A stretch of 64,000 nt of DNA from PALSA-612 sp963711315 (GCA_963711315.1 CAVQDQ010000003.1:744001-808000), one strand, 5' to 3'; numbered from the stretch's first letter, positions 18,273 to 28,760 are shown. Notes: generated by a model not told the origin, from the sequence alone. A program made the numbers and translations.

Positions 18273-18998
18273 TCACGTGAGGAGCTCCGCAAGCGCCGCC
18301 AGCGACTCCCCCGCTCCGGCGTCGATCGTCAGAACGGCCTCGCCGTCGAGCGCCGTCGGGCCTCTGTTGACGACGGCGAATGCCCGGGCCTCGAGCGGTA
18401 ACCCCGCCACGGGCCAGACCTCGAGGGACGAGCCCACGACGAGCATCAGCTCGGCACTTCGCGCGAGCTCGTGGGCCCGCTCCGTCGGTGCCCTCGGCAA
18501 CAGCTCGCCGAACATCACCACGTCCGGCTTGAGGATGCTCCCGCAGGTCGGGCAAGCGGGCGCCGTGGCATCTTCGAGCAGGCGGATCACGTCCGCGAGC
18601 AGCACCCGCGTATGGCACTGAAGACAACTGGAAGTGCGGATCGAACCGTGCACTTCGACGACGGTCTGCGAGCCCGCCCGCTCGTGGAGCAGGTCGATGT
18701 TCTGGGTGACGACGGCGCTAACCCACCCGCCGCGCTCGAGCGCTGCCAGCGCGTGGTGGGCCGCGTTCGGTTCCGCCGTGGCCAGCATGTCGAGGCGGCG
18801 TGCGTAGAAGTCCCAGACCTTGACGGGGTCGCGCTGGAACGCCTCGATCGACGCGTACTCCATCGGGTCGTAGCGCGCCCAGATGCCCGTGGGAGAGCGG
18901 AAGTCCGGAATGCCGCTCTCCGTCGACACGCCGGCGCCGGTCAGCACTACGCATGGCTGGCGCTCGCGAATCAAGTCTGCGAGGCGCTGGACGCTCAC
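18273..18998 (-). CDS. cobB: NAD-dependent protein deacylase, sirtuin family
   Basis: Removes acyl groups from lysines using NAD. 241 residues with all sirtuin motifs: VVLTGAGVSTESGIPDFRSP, VVTQNIDLLHERAG, the catalytic-histidine segment EVHGS, two zinc Cys pairs (CLQCH and CPTCG), then MLVVGSSLEVWPVA. Tyr and Arg of the class III desuccinylase signature are not evident, so a deacetylase is more likely. GTG start, 20 bases from the divergent thioesterase. Because acyl-CoA enzymes lie nearby, it may counter protein acylation, but that is inference. Confidence 0.93.
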   Translation of the reverse strand: MSVQRLADLIRERQPCVVLTGAGVSTESGIPDFRSPTGIWARYDPMEYASIEAFQRDPVKVWDFYARRLDMLATAEPNAAHHALAALERGGWVSAVVTQNIDLLHERAGSQTVVEVHGSIRTSSCLQCHTRVLLADVIRLLEDATAPACPTCGSILKPDVVMFGELLPRAPTERAHELARSAELMLVVGSSLEVWPVAGLPLEARAFAVVNRGPTALDGEAVLTIDAGAGESLAALAELLT

Positions 18999-19018
18999 GG
19001 CGGCGATAGTACGCGGCG

Positions 19019-19429
19019 ATGGAAGGTTTCAAGTTCCACACGGAGGTGACCGTCCGGTTCGCCGAGACCGACGCGCAAGGGGTCGCCCACAACGCTGCGT
19101 ATCTCGTGTGGTTCGAGGTCGCCCGGATCGACTACCTGGCGCGGTACGCCGAGGGCTACAAGCACATCCAGGAGCAGGGCTACGAGGCGCTGACCATCGA
19201 GTCCCACGTCCGCTACCTGCAGCCGGTTCGCTTCGACGACCGGCTCGTGATCCACGCCCGCTGCGGAGACATCCGCGGCGCGCGGTTCCGCTACGAGTAC
19301 GCCATCACGAGGGGCGAAGAGCTCGTCGCCGACGGGTGGACTCGCCACGCTGTCGTCGACGCGAAGAACTTGCGGCCGGCACGCTTTCCGGCCTGGCTGG
19401 CCGAGGCGGTCGCTACGGCGGAGGGCTAG
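19019..19429 (+). CDS. Acyl-CoA thioesterase, 4HBT/YbgC-like hotdog fold
   Basis: Hydrolyses a short or aromatic acyl-CoA. 136 residues, one hotdog domain. The active-site segment VRFAETDAQGVAHNAAYLVW has the Asp and following His/Asn typical of 4HBT thioesterases; ESHVRYLQPVRFDDRLVIHA is the long central strand. No membrane or signal segment. Its 3' end overlaps the convergent VanW gene by four bases. Substrate cannot be told from sequence. Confidence 0.88.
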   Translation: MEGFKFHTEVTVRFAETDAQGVAHNAAYLVWFEVARIDYLARYAEGYKHIQEQGYEALTIESHVRYLQPVRFDDRLVIHARCGDIRGARFRYEYAITRGEELVADGWTRHAVVDAKNLRPARFPAWLAEAVATAEG

Positions 19430-21309
19430 ACGCCGGGGCCGTCGGCGGGCGGCACGATCTCGTCGGTGGGCGGCACCGTCTCGTCGGCGGGCGGCGCCTT
19501 GGGCTTCGGCTTCGGCTTGGGCTCGGGCTTCGGCTTCGTGCCCACGAGGACGATCTTCTTCTCGCCGCGGTACGACGAGTACCAGGTGTCGTCGTGGAGG
19601 AGCTTGCCCTTCGCGTCGTAGACCTTCCTGTTGACGCTGGTCGCGAGCGGAGACGAGCCGGCTTCTGCGATCACGCGGCGGCCCTTGGTGATCGTCGGAT
19701 CCTTGCGCCAGGTCGTCGGAGGCTGGCCGACCACTCGCAACGCTCCAACCTCGGACTCGACGCGCCGGTGCTGCGGCGCGCCGTAGAGGTTGACCGTCAG
19801 CGCCGACGAGCCGACGAACGTCCGCAGCAGCAGCCACTTCTTCGTGTCGTTGACGAACTTCAGATCGGTGTCGGGGTAGTTGACCGTAGCGTCGCGCCCT
19901 TGCGGGTAGTGACTGATGTAGAGCGCGTGGTTCGTGCGCTCCGTGATGTCGAGGCCGGCCTCGTACGCGGCGTTGAACACCGTCGTCGAGACCTGGCAGA
20001 CGCCGCCGCCGAGCCCTGTCTGCAGCTCGCCGTTGATGATCACCGGCGCTTCGAGGAAGCCCTTGTCTGCGTTGCGGTCGCCGGTGGTGTTGTTGAACGA
20101 GAACGTCGCTCCCGGAGCAATGAGCGTCTTGTCGATGAGGTCGGCGACGAGCCGCACGTTGTGGACGCGGTTCGCGTCTCCCGTGTAGATCGTCGTGTAG
20201 CTGGAGACGAGGCCGGTGATGCCCATCTTCCGCGCTTCCGCGGTCGTGCGCTCTGGCTGCTCCGTGTCGACGACCATCGGCGCCGAGCGGCGCGTCGCCC
20301 TCAACGCGGCCGCGAGCAGGTGATCAGCGGTACGGGGCACGTCGAGGGCCTGTGCGCTGACCGACGGCTTCACGATCACGCGGCTCGTGGTGGCGACGAT
20401 GAACTCGGCGTCCTGGGCCTTCGTGTTGATCCGTTTCGCGAGCGTCGCGAAGTATGCGTCCGCACGCGGGCCGCCGATCCGCAAGGTCTTCGTCCCGCCC
20501 GCGGGCAGCTCGAGGAGGCGCGCGAGCTGCCGTTTGGAGACTCGTGTGTAGCCATTGCCCGAGACAAGCCGCACAGGCGCAGACGTGACCGTGCGCACCT
20601 TCTCGACGACGGGCGCGAGCATGTCCGCCGTCACCTTGGGCTCCTCGGTGCTCTTGGAGAGCGTGACGGGAGTACGGTCGAGGCTGGCGAGAGTGCCGAC
20701 GATGGCCGCCTCGGCCTCCTCAGGGTCGAGCGCCAGGCCGTCCTTCTCCGGCACGACCACCGGGCGCAGGCCAGCCAGGCGGATGGCTGCATCCCGGTGC
20801 GCGACGTCGCCGCGCGTCATGGGCTGGAGGACGCGCGCAAGCGCGCGGGGGTCGACGGTCGCGTTGGGGGTGACCTCGGTACCGAACGCCCAGACAGCGA
20901 GGCGGCGGAAGCCGCGGATCGGCCGGAAGCCGTCGGTCTTGCCCTGCGCCTCGGCCACGGCACCCCGCCAGTCGACGTTGAGCGCCAGGTCGGAGGGGCG
21001 CACGCGGAACTTCCGGCCGTCGACGCTCACGACCAGCGGAACTCGGCGCAGGGCCGCCTCACGGCTGTCGAGTCGCCGCACGGCGGCAGCCGGCGAGAGC
21101 CCTGCGACGTCGACCCCGGCGATCTCGACGCCATTCGGGAGTGCGTTCGGAGAACCTGCGTAGACGAAGGCCACAGCCACGAGCAAGACGGCCAGCAGGC
21201 CGACGCAGGCCAGGCCGACGCGGCGGACCAGGCGCCTACGCGCCTTCCGCTTTCGGCGCACGCGTAGCTGCGCTTGACGCGCGTCGGAGGTCCAAGACTC
21301 GGCCTGCAC
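19426..21309 (-). CDS. VanW family protein with peptidoglycan-binding-like and G5-like domains
   Basis: Membrane-anchored envelope protein of 627 residues. A basic N-terminus precedes one membrane segment at about 31-51; two PG-binding-like (PF12229 type) repeats follow (GVEIAGVDVAGLSPAAAVRR and a second near 240-330). The VanW core holds HNVRLVADLIDKTLIAPGAT and LQTGLGGGVCQVSTTVFNAA. A G5-like segment leads to a KPKPEPKPKPKPK stretch and a PPADETVPPTDE tail that may span the wall. VanW proteins occur beside some vancomycin clusters but none is here, and a direct resistance role should not be assumed. Confidence 0.88.
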   Translation of the reverse strand: MQAESWTSDARQAQLRVRRKRKARRRLVRRVGLACVGLLAVLLVAVAFVYAGSPNALPNGVEIAGVDVAGLSPAAAVRRLDSREAALRRVPLVVSVDGRKFRVRPSDLALNVDWRGAVAEAQGKTDGFRPIRGFRRLAVWAFGTEVTPNATVDPRALARVLQPMTRGDVAHRDAAIRLAGLRPVVVPEKDGLALDPEEAEAAIVGTLASLDRTPVTLSKSTEEPKVTADMLAPVVEKVRTVTSAPVRLVSGNGYTRVSKRQLARLLELPAGGTKTLRIGGPRADAYFATLAKRINTKAQDAEFIVATTSRVIVKPSVSAQALDVPRTADHLLAAALRATRRSAPMVVDTEQPERTTAEARKMGITGLVSSYTTIYTGDANRVHNVRLVADLIDKTLIAPGATFSFNNTTGDRNADKGFLEAPVIINGELQTGLGGGVCQVSTTVFNAAYEAGLDITERTNHALYISHYPQGRDATVNYPDTDLKFVNDTKKWLLLRTFVGSSALTVNLYGAPQHRRVESEVGALRVVGQPPTTWRKDPTITKGRRVIAEAGSSPLATSVNRKVYDAKGKLLHDDTWYSSYRGEKKIVLVGTKPKPEPKPKPKPKAPPADETVPPTDEIVPPADGPGV

Positions 21310-21321
21310 GAACCCCTGATG

Positions 21322-22449
21322 TTAGCGGCGGAGGTACGTGGAAATCACGAGTCGTTGGATCTCCGACGTGCCTTCCACGATCTGCATCACTTTCGCGTCG
21401 CGGAACCACTTCTCCACGGGGTGATCGTCCATGATTCCGGCGCCGCCCAGGACCTGTACGGCCTCGGTGGTGGCGCGCATGGCGGCATCTCCTGCAAAGG
21501 CCTTGGCGTACGAGCCCAGGAGGCCGGCGTCCTCTCCCGCGTCGACCGCTGCGCACGCCCGCCAGACCAGCAGGCGCGCGGCCTCGATCTCCATCGCCAT
21601 GTCGGCGAGCTTGAACGAGACGCCTTGCTTCGCCACGAGCGGCTTCCCGAAGGCCTCGCGCTCGCGCGCGTAGTCGACGGCGTACTCGAACGCCGCCCGC
21701 GCGATCCCGAGCGCGGACGCAGCCACCTGCGGCCTCGAGGCCTCGAAGAAGTCCATCGCGATCGCGAAGCCCTGCCCCTCCTCGCCCAGCAGCCGGTCGG
21801 CGGGAATCCGGGCATCCTCGAGCACGAGGGAGCCCGTGTAGGAGGCCCGGAGGCCGAGCTTCGCCTCCTTGCGGCCCGCGGAGACGCCCGGATCGCCCTC
21901 CTCCAGCAAGAACGCCGTGATGGCGCCGTCGAGCTTCGCGAACACGATCGAGATCTCTGCGACGCCGCCGTTCGTGATGTAGCACTTCTCGCCGGTGAGG
22001 ACGTACGTGTCACCGTCGCGGGTGGCAGTGGCGCCGATCGCCTGGAGGTCGGAACCAGCCCGCGGCTCCGTGAAGGCGATCGCGCCCAGGCAGCCGTCCT
22101 CCGAGGCGAGCCGCGGGAGGTACTCGCGCTGCTGCTGCTCTGTCCCGAAGCGGACTAGCGGGCCGGCCGCGAACATCGTGGCGCCGATCGTGGCCGCCAG
22201 GCCGGCGCAGCCCCACGAGAGCTCCTCGGCGATGAGAGCGGCCGTGACGGCGCCGACGCCGCCGCCGCCGAACTCCTCCGGGATGGCGTACGACGTCAGG
22301 CCGAGCGCGGCGGCCTTCGCCAGGAGGTCGGGTGGGAACGTGTCTGCCCGGTCGCACTCGGCGGCGATCGGCCGCAGCTCGTTCTCCGCGAAGTCGTGCG
22401 CGAGCGCCTGGAGCTCGCGCTGCTCGTCATTCAGGGTGAACGAGATCAC
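21322..22449 (-). CDS. Acyl-CoA dehydrogenase
   Basis: FAD-dependent alpha,beta-dehydrogenation of an acyl-CoA, 375 residues. Motifs: GAIAFTEPRAGSDLQAIGAT (flavin contact), YVLTGEKCYITNGGVAEISI, and EAVQVLGGAGIMDDHPVEKW followed by IVEGTSEIQRLVISTYL at the C-terminus. The catalytic base is in the late segment and not certain; the chain-length class is unresolved. Third gene of a set with the SDR and a second dehydrogenase, separated from the SDR by a palindromic repeat that may attenuate read-through. The palindromic site at 24585 probably controls the set. Confidence 0.92.
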   Translation of the reverse strand: MISFTLNDEQRELQALAHDFAENELRPIAAECDRADTFPPDLLAKAAALGLTSYAIPEEFGGGGVGAVTAALIAEELSWGCAGLAATIGATMFAAGPLVRFGTEQQQREYLPRLASEDGCLGAIAFTEPRAGSDLQAIGATATRDGDTYVLTGEKCYITNGGVAEISIVFAKLDGAITAFLLEEGDPGVSAGRKEAKLGLRASYTGSLVLEDARIPADRLLGEEGQGFAIAMDFFEASRPQVAASALGIARAAFEYAVDYAREREAFGKPLVAKQGVSFKLADMAMEIEAARLLVWRACAAVDAGEDAGLLGSYAKAFAGDAAMRATTEAVQVLGGAGIMDDHPVEKWFRDAKVMQIVEGTSEIQRLVISTYLRR

Positions 22450-22466
22450 TGGGGTTCGCTCTCAGA

Positions 22467-22513
22467 GGGTCAGACCCAGTGCCTGACCCTGGGTCTGACC
22501 CTGGGTCTGGCAC
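22467..22513. repeat. REP-like palindromic element
   Basis: Arms GGGTCAGACCCAG (22467-22479) and CTGGGTCTGACCC (22489-22501) form a perfect 13-bp inverted repeat with a nine-base loop. The 12-mer ACCCTGGGTCTG is directly repeated at 22486-22497 and 22498-22509, and GTGCC/GGCAC close the outer edge. It lies between two co-directional genes. It looks like a dispersed extragenic palindrome and could act as a terminator or mRNA stabiliser; only one copy is seen here. Confidence 0.8.
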
Positions 22514-22542
22514 CTAGACATGGCTGTGCGGGACACGGCGGC

Positions 22543-23376
22543 CTAGAAAGTGAAGAGCTCGATTCCGCCTGAGACGTTGAGCTCGACGCCGGTGATGTAC
22601 GCGGCGAGATCGGAGCAGAGGAACGCGATCGCATGGGCGACGTCGGTCGGCTCGCCCGGCCGCCTCAGTGCCGTGCGCCGGATCATCCGCTCGTTCATCT
22701 CGGGGCTCCCGAAGTTGAATGCCTCGGTGCCGATGATGCCGGGGACGATGGCGTTCGCCGTGATGCCGTGCCGGGCTCCCTCGAGCGCGAGCGTCTTCGT
22801 GAAGCCGATCAACCCGGCCTTCGTCGTCGAGTAGCTGGCCTGGCCGAAGCCGCCGAGCGTGCCCGCCACAGAAGCCATGTTCACGATCCGTCCCCAACCG
22901 CGCTCGATCATGTGCGGCCAGACGGCGCGCGAGCAGTTGAAGGCTCCGGTGAGATTGACGCGGAGATCGCGCTCCCAGAGCTCCGGAACCTGGTTTCCCA
23001 GCTGCCCGACGTGGTCGAGCGTGGCAGCGTTGTTGATGAGGATGTCGACGGAGCCGAGCTCATCCACCACCCGCGCAACCGTCGCCTCGACCTGCCCATG
23101 ATCGGTCACGTCGCACTTGATGGCGGCGGAGCGACGGCCGAGCTCCTGGATCTCCTTCGCGGTCTGCTCCGAGTAGACGAGCCCCTGCGCTCTCGCTGCC
23201 TGCGCGAGAATCCCGTACGAGGCGGCATCCTCCGACTCGTCCGACTCGACCTGGATGTCGGCGATCACGACGTCGGCGCCGGCCTGCGCGAGCACGAGCG
23301 CGTCCTGCCGTCCGAGGCCGCGCGAGCCACCCGTGACGAGGGCGACTCGCCCCGAAAGATCGATCTCCAGGGCCAC
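22543..23376 (-). CDS. Short-chain dehydrogenase/reductase with an insertion after the second strand
   Basis: 277-residue SDR: cofactor loop VALVTGGSRGLGRQDALVLA, INNAAT (in place of NNAG), and the catalytic MASVAG...ASYSTTKAG with Tyr and Lys. After ADIQ there is an insertion of roughly 25-30 residues (ESDESEDAASYGILAQAARA onward) before GRRSAAIKCDVTD. A similar insertion marks mycofactocin-linked nicotinoprotein SDRs, so tightly bound NAD is possible but unproven. The GTG overlaps the stop of the upstream acyl-CoA dehydrogenase (TAGTG). It probably oxidises a 3-hydroxyacyl-CoA in the same pathway. Confidence 0.85.
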   Translation of the reverse strand: MALEIDLSGRVALVTGGSRGLGRQDALVLAQAGADVVIADIQVESDESEDAASYGILAQAARAQGLVYSEQTAKEIQELGRRSAAIKCDVTDHGQVEATVARVVDELGSVDILINNAATLDHVGQLGNQVPELWERDLRVNLTGAFNCSRAVWPHMIERGWGRIVNMASVAGTLGGFGQASYSTTKAGLIGFTKTLALEGARHGITANAIVPGIIGTEAFNFGSPEMNERMIRRTALRRPGEPTDVAHAIAFLCSDLAAYITGVELNVSGGIELFTF

Positions 23377-24561
23377 TAGCCGCCGGGCATGAGGACGTCG
23401 CGGGCGATGACGAGCCGCTGAATCTGCGAGGTGCCCTCGTAGATCTGGTAGAGCTTCGCGTCGCGCATGAGCTTCTCGACCGGGTACTCCTTGATGTACC
23501 CGTAGCCGCCGAAGATCTGCACCGCGTCCGTCGTCACCTCCATCGCCATGTCAGCGGCGAAGCGCTTGGCCATGGACGAGTAGAGCGTCGCCTTGCGGCC
23601 GTAGCCGGCGTCGAGCATCCACGCCGCCTGCCAGCAGAGGAGTCGCGCGGCTTCGATGTTCGTGGCCATGTCCGCGATCAGGAAGTTGATGCCCTGGTTC
23701 ATCGCGATCGGCTGGCCGAAGGTCACGCGCTCCTTCGAGTACGCGGCCGCGTACTCGTACGCCGCCTGAGCGACGCCGACGGCGCCGATCGCCGTGCCGG
23801 GACGCGTCGTATCGAGCGTCTGCATCGCGATCTTGAAGCCGTCGCCCTCCTCCCCCAGCCGGTTCGCGGCGGGGACAACGGCGTCGGTGAAGGAGAACGC
23901 GGACGTGTCAGTTGCGCGCTGCCCCATCTTGTCGAGGTGCTTCTCGATCGTCACGCCCGGCGTATCCATGGGCACGACGAAGGCCGAGATGCCGCGGTGG
24001 TCCGCGTCGGAGTCCGTCTTCGCGAACACGACCGTCCAGGCCGCGTGCCCGGCATTCGTGATGAAGGTCTTCGAGCCGTTCAGGACGTACTCGTCGCCCT
24101 TCCGCACGGCCGTCGACTTCATCCGCGCCACATCCGAGCCGGCGTCGGGCTCGGTGAGGCCGAACGAGCAGAGCAGCGGCTCCTCGATGAGCGGGCTCAA
24201 CCACGTCCGCTTCTGCTCGTCCGTGCCGGCGATGACCACCGGGCCGGCGCCGAGGCCGGAACAGATGATCGACGTGCCGATGCCGGCGCACCCCCAGCAC
24301 AGCTCTTCGCTCACGAGCACGCCCTCGAACAGCGAGAGCTCCGGCCCGCCGTACTCGGCCGGGACGTGGAGATTCATGAGCCCGACCTCGTGAGCCTTGG
24401 CGACCACCTCGGCCGCGTGAGTCTGATGCTCGTCGTACTCGGCCGCCTTGGGCCGTATCTCCTTCTCGGCGAACTCGCGTGCGAGCTCTCGCAGCGCCTT
24501 CTGCTCGTCCGAGAGCGCGAACGACGGGCCCGTAGCGGCGGCACTGCTCGACTACAGCCAT
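23376..24561 (-). CDS. Acyl-CoA dehydrogenase (frameshifted near N-terminus)
   Basis: About 395 residues. LLCSFGLTEPDAGSDVARMK, YVLNGSKTFITNAGHAAWTV and AVQIFGGYGYIKEYPVEKLM then IYEGTSQIQRLVIARDVLMP are typical of short/medium-chain dehydrogenases; GGYGY precedes a Glu in the usual region. The N-terminal helix (FALSDEQKALRELAREFAEK) is in another frame from the ATG at 24561 (MAVVEQ), implying an extra base at about 24525-24545; without it the gene would begin at the internal GTG 24407. First gene of the minus-strand set, with the palindromic site 24 bases upstream. Confidence 0.9.
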
Positions 24562-24584
24562 GGTGGGGCTCTCCTCAGCGATTC

Positions 24585-24604
24585 GATTGACTAGTCAGTC
24601 AATG
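24585..24604. promoter_or_regulatory. Putative TetR operator, copy 1
   Basis: GATTGACTAGTCAGTCAATG: perfect 7-bp arms ATTGACT/AGTCAAT around AGTC, with GACTAGTC as a core palindrome. Seventeen of 20 bases match the site beside the TetR gene at 28712-28731. It lies between divergent starts of an acyl-CoA dehydrogenase and an aminotransferase, so it could control both. Confidence 0.7.
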
Positions 24605-24649
24605 TTAGAGCGGATGCGCCCGCCGCGTCAAGGCTGGGATGATTCGGCG

Positions 24650-25684
24650 GTGCTCGAGATCGCTGAGGTGCGCTCGCTATGGCAGCCGGCAGGGCCCTAC
24701 CTCAACACCGCGTCGTTCGGCCTCCCCCCGACGCCGGCCTGGGAGGCGCTCGAGCAGGCACTCGCCGACTGGCGCCACGGCCGCACGAGCTGGGAGGACT
24801 GGTGCGGAGCGACCGACCGCGCGCGCGAGCACTTTGCGGCACTCGTGGGCGTCCCGGTCGAGCGCGTGGCCACGGGCGCGAGCGTCTCGTACCTCGTCGC
24901 GCTCGTCGCGTCGGGCCTGCCTGACGGCTCACGCGTGCTCGTCCCGGAGGTCGACTTCAGCTCGCTGACGTGGCCGTTCCTCGCGCAGGGCCGTTTCGAG
25001 GTAGTTACGGCGCCGCTCGCGCAGCTGGCCGAGGCGATCGACGGTGACACCGACGTCGTGGCCTTCAGCGCCGTGCAGTCGTCCGACGGCACCGTCGCCG
25101 ACCTCGACGCCGTGGCAGCCGCAGCCGCCGCCCATGATGCGTTCACCATGGTCGACGCGACACACGCTATCGGCTGGCTGCCGTTCGACGCGTCGCGTTT
25201 CGACGCAACGGCCTGCGCGGCGTACAAGTGGCTCATGTCGCTGCGCGGCACGGCCTTCCTCACACTCAGCGAGCGGGCTCTCGAGCAGACGCCGCCGCTG
25301 GCCGCCAACTGGTTCGCCGCCGAGGATCCTTTTGGGCACTACTACGACCCCCACCTGCGCTTGGCGGCGAATGCGCGACGGCTCGATCTCTCCCCCGCCT
25401 GGTTCTCCTGGGTGGCCACCGAGCCGTCACTGGCCGTTCTCCGCGAGATCGGTGTCGAGGCCGTCCACGACCACGATCTCGCGCTCGCCAACCGCTTCCG
25501 TGCCGGTCTCGGCCTCGCGGAAGGCAACTCGGCCATCGTTTCCGCCGACCTCCCGGGCGCCGAGCAGCGGCTGCTGGAAGCCGGCATCCGCGCGGCCGTG
25601 CGCGACGGCTCGCTGCGGGCGTCGTTCCACCTCTACAACACCGAGGACGACGTGGACGCGGCGCTCGCCGCACTCCTCGACTAA
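24650..25684 (+). CDS. Aminotransferase class V-fold PLP enzyme
   Basis: 344 residues of the isopenicillin-N-epimerase/cysteine-desulfurase-like class V fold. PYLNTASFGLPPTPAWEAL opens the domain, FTMVDATHAIGWLPFD holds the PLP aspartate and the histidine, and the Schiff-base lysine is in ACAAYKWLMSLRG. No desulfurase active-site Cys loop is evident. GTG at 24650 is preferred; an ATG at 24602 lies inside the putative operator. Ten bases upstream of the glutaryl-CoA dehydrogenase-like gene, so probably co-transcribed. The amino-group substrate is unknown. Confidence 0.82.
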   Translation: MLEIAEVRSLWQPAGPYLNTASFGLPPTPAWEALEQALADWRHGRTSWEDWCGATDRAREHFAALVGVPVERVATGASVSYLVALVASGLPDGSRVLVPEVDFSSLTWPFLAQGRFEVVTAPLAQLAEAIDGDTDVVAFSAVQSSDGTVADLDAVAAAAAAHDAFTMVDATHAIGWLPFDASRFDATACAAYKWLMSLRGTAFLTLSERALEQTPPLAANWFAAEDPFGHYYDPHLRLAANARRLDLSPAWFSWVATEPSLAVLREIGVEAVHDHDLALANRFRAGLGLAEGNSAIVSADLPGAEQRLLEAGIRAAVRDGSLRASFHLYNTEDDVDAALAALLD

Positions 25685-25693
25685 CCTCATTTC

Positions 25694-26881
<1,188 letters not shown>

Positions 26882-26885
<4 letters not shown>

Positions 26886-28121
26886 ACGGATTCGGGCTCA
26901 GGCTCCGGAACCTCAGTCTCCCGCCAGACGCGGGCCACGATCGGGATCGACACGAACACGAGCAGCGCGCAGAACGGCCAGAGGATCTGATAGCCGTCCG
27001 TGGCGTCGAGATACGGCTCGGAGAGGTCGATCAGCAACCCCGCGACGCAGCGGCCCGAAGATGAGGGCCCAGCCCTTCGTCGTCGTCGCGATACCCGAGA
27101 TCGCGCCCCGCTGCTCGGGCGGCATCAGGCGGAAGAGGATGGCCCACGACAGGGTCATCACCATGCCGCCGGCGACGGCGACCGGGAAGATGATCGCGTA
27201 GTACCAGCTCTGCCAGCTCTGGGCGAAGCCGGCGATGAGCAGTCCCGTCGCGTAGACGACCGAGGACCAGAAGACGACGCGGGCAGCGCCGACGCGGTCG
27301 CCGATCGGCCCGGCGAGGATGGCTGCGAACGTATAGCCGGCTGCGACGGTGGCGAGGATCGTCGAAGAGACGGTCAGCGACTGGTCGAGTCCCTTGGTGA
27401 CGTAGAGGACGACGAACGTCCGCATCGCGGCGAACGTGCCCTCCCAGCACGCCATGGCGAACAGAAACATCCGCACGTCGGGCAGGTGCAGAAAGATGTC
27501 GCGGCTCATGCCGAGGTACGCGCGGATGCCCTTGTAGACGCGGCTCTCGCCGCCGTCTTCTCTCACCCAGCGCACGACCGCGCCGCAGGCCACCGTCGTG
27601 ACAACGGCGGCGAGGAGGAACGGCGCCGGATCCCAGACGCTGAGCAGGAAGCCGCCGCCGACGAGGGCGGCTCCGAGGGCGATCCCGCGCAGGATGTGCT
27701 GGACGCCCTGGGAACGCGCGAAGACGCTCTCGTGCAGGAGGTCGGGGTAGAGGCCTCGGTACGGCGGCTCGTAGACGTAATACGCGAAGAAGAACGCCAT
27801 CACGACGAATGCCGTCGTCCAGATGTTGGGCATGAACGCGACGAGCGCGAGGCAGAAGCCCATGGGGATGATGGCGACGAGCATGAACGGGCGACGACGG
27901 CCCATCGGAGTCAGGAAGGTGTCGCTCCAAGGGCCGATGACGAGTGGCACGGTAAGCGCGAACAGTCCTTCCGCGGCGAGCACGGCCGCGATCACGGTCT
28001 GGGAGTCCGTGAACTCGGCGAGCAACGGCGGCAGGTAGGCAGCGGTCGTGGTGATCGAGAACGCCAGCCCGAACGCACCGAGCCCCAACAGCCAGATGAG
28101 AGAGCTGCGGGTGGAGTTCAT
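26882..28121 (-). CDS. MFS transporter, SLC45/sugar-cation symporter-like (frameshifted)
   Basis: Integral membrane carrier with about 12 hydrophobic segments, 412 residues after repair. MGRRRPFMLVAIIPMGFCLA and the YEPPYRGLYPDLLHE segment resemble the GRRRPF and PxRALLxD signatures of SLC45-type sugar carriers, so a sugar or sugar-like solute is possible. An extra base near 27042-27056 breaks the last helices; the repaired end reads AGLLIDLSEPYLDATDGYQ and finishes with an acidic EVPEPEPESV tail. The ATG overlaps the TetR stop (ATGA), so the carrier is coupled to the regulator. Confidence 0.85.
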
Positions 28122-28729
28122 GCCGTCGTCGCCGCGGGCGAGAGGCCGGAGACGACGAGTGAGACGACCGTGCGCTCGGCGAGCGCAACCTCGTCGTCGC
28201 TGTCGGGTAGCTGTCCCAGAACCCAGCCCGTGAGGATCTCCTCGATCGCGCCGTAGAGGATCCAGCTCGCGAGCCGCGGTTCGATGTCCGCGCGGAACTC
28301 GCCTCCCGCCTGGCCGCGCGCGACAATGCGCTCGAGCGCGGCAAAGACCTCGCCGATCTCGTTCACGCGCTGCTGCACGCCCGGGCTGCGCGCCACCTCA
28401 CGCACGAGCACGCGCACGAGGTCGGGCTGGCGCCGCCACGCGCGCAAGAGGATCGCCGTCACCTGCCGCAGCTGCTCGGCTGCCGGCACGTCTGCCTCCT
28501 CGACGTCGCGGATCGCCGCCAGGAGCTCGGTCCAGGTCTCGCGGAAGATCGTCTCGAGGATGTCCTCCTTCGAGGGGAAGTAGTGGTAGACGAGCCCGTA
28601 CGCGACGCCGGCCTCCTCGGCGATGTCGCCGACACGCGTCGCGTGGTAGCCCTTCTCGGCGAACGTCCGCACGGCGGCGTCGCGTATCTGCCGCCGCTTC
28701 TCCTGCGAGGCGATTGACCGGTCAGTCAA
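28118..28729 (-). CDS. TetR family transcriptional regulator
   Basis: 203 residues. The N-terminal helix-turn-helix is classical: RDAAVRTFAEKGYHATRVGD then IAEEAGVAYGLVYHYFPSKE; the C-terminal ligand domain has FadR/AcrR-like hydrophobic helices. Start chosen as TTG 28729, inside the putative operator; an in-frame ATG at 28762 would start the protein exactly where the divergent CoA transferase starts. Coupled to the downstream MFS gene. Because the same palindrome lies before the acyl-CoA dehydrogenase set, it probably represses acyl-CoA catabolism and is released by an acyl-CoA. Confidence 0.87.
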   Translation of the reverse strand: MTDRSIASQEKRRQIRDAAVRTFAEKGYHATRVGDIAEEAGVAYGLVYHYFPSKEDILETIFRETWTELLAAIRDVEEADVPAAEQLRQVTAILLRAWRRQPDLVRVLVREVARSPGVQQRVNEIGEVFAALERIVARGQAGGEFRADIEPRLASWILYGAIEEILTGWVLGQLPDSDDEVALAERTVVSLVVSGLSPAATTA

Positions 28730-28731
28730 CG
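28712..28731. promoter_or_regulatory. Putative TetR operator, copy 2
   Basis: GATTGACCGGTCAGTCAACG, with arms TTGAC/GTCAA and the core palindrome GACCGGTC, matching copy 1 at 17 of 20 positions. It sits between the divergent TetR and CoA-transferase starts and overlaps the proposed TTG start of tetR, a layout suited to autoregulation. Confidence 0.72.
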
Positions 28732-28760
28732 CGAGAAGCGTAGTGGTAGGTTCGCCGCGC

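Noticed and set aside
18883..21267. A 794-residue plus-strand open frame
   Set aside because: Antisense to the VanW and sirtuin genes, with Arg/Asp/Ala-rich shadow composition and no motif. The opposite-strand proteins are clear.
19426..21309. Vancomycin resistance gene
   Set aside because: VanW homology alone does not show resistance; no vanH/vanA/vanX or vanS/vanR genes are present and VanW-domain proteins are common envelope proteins.
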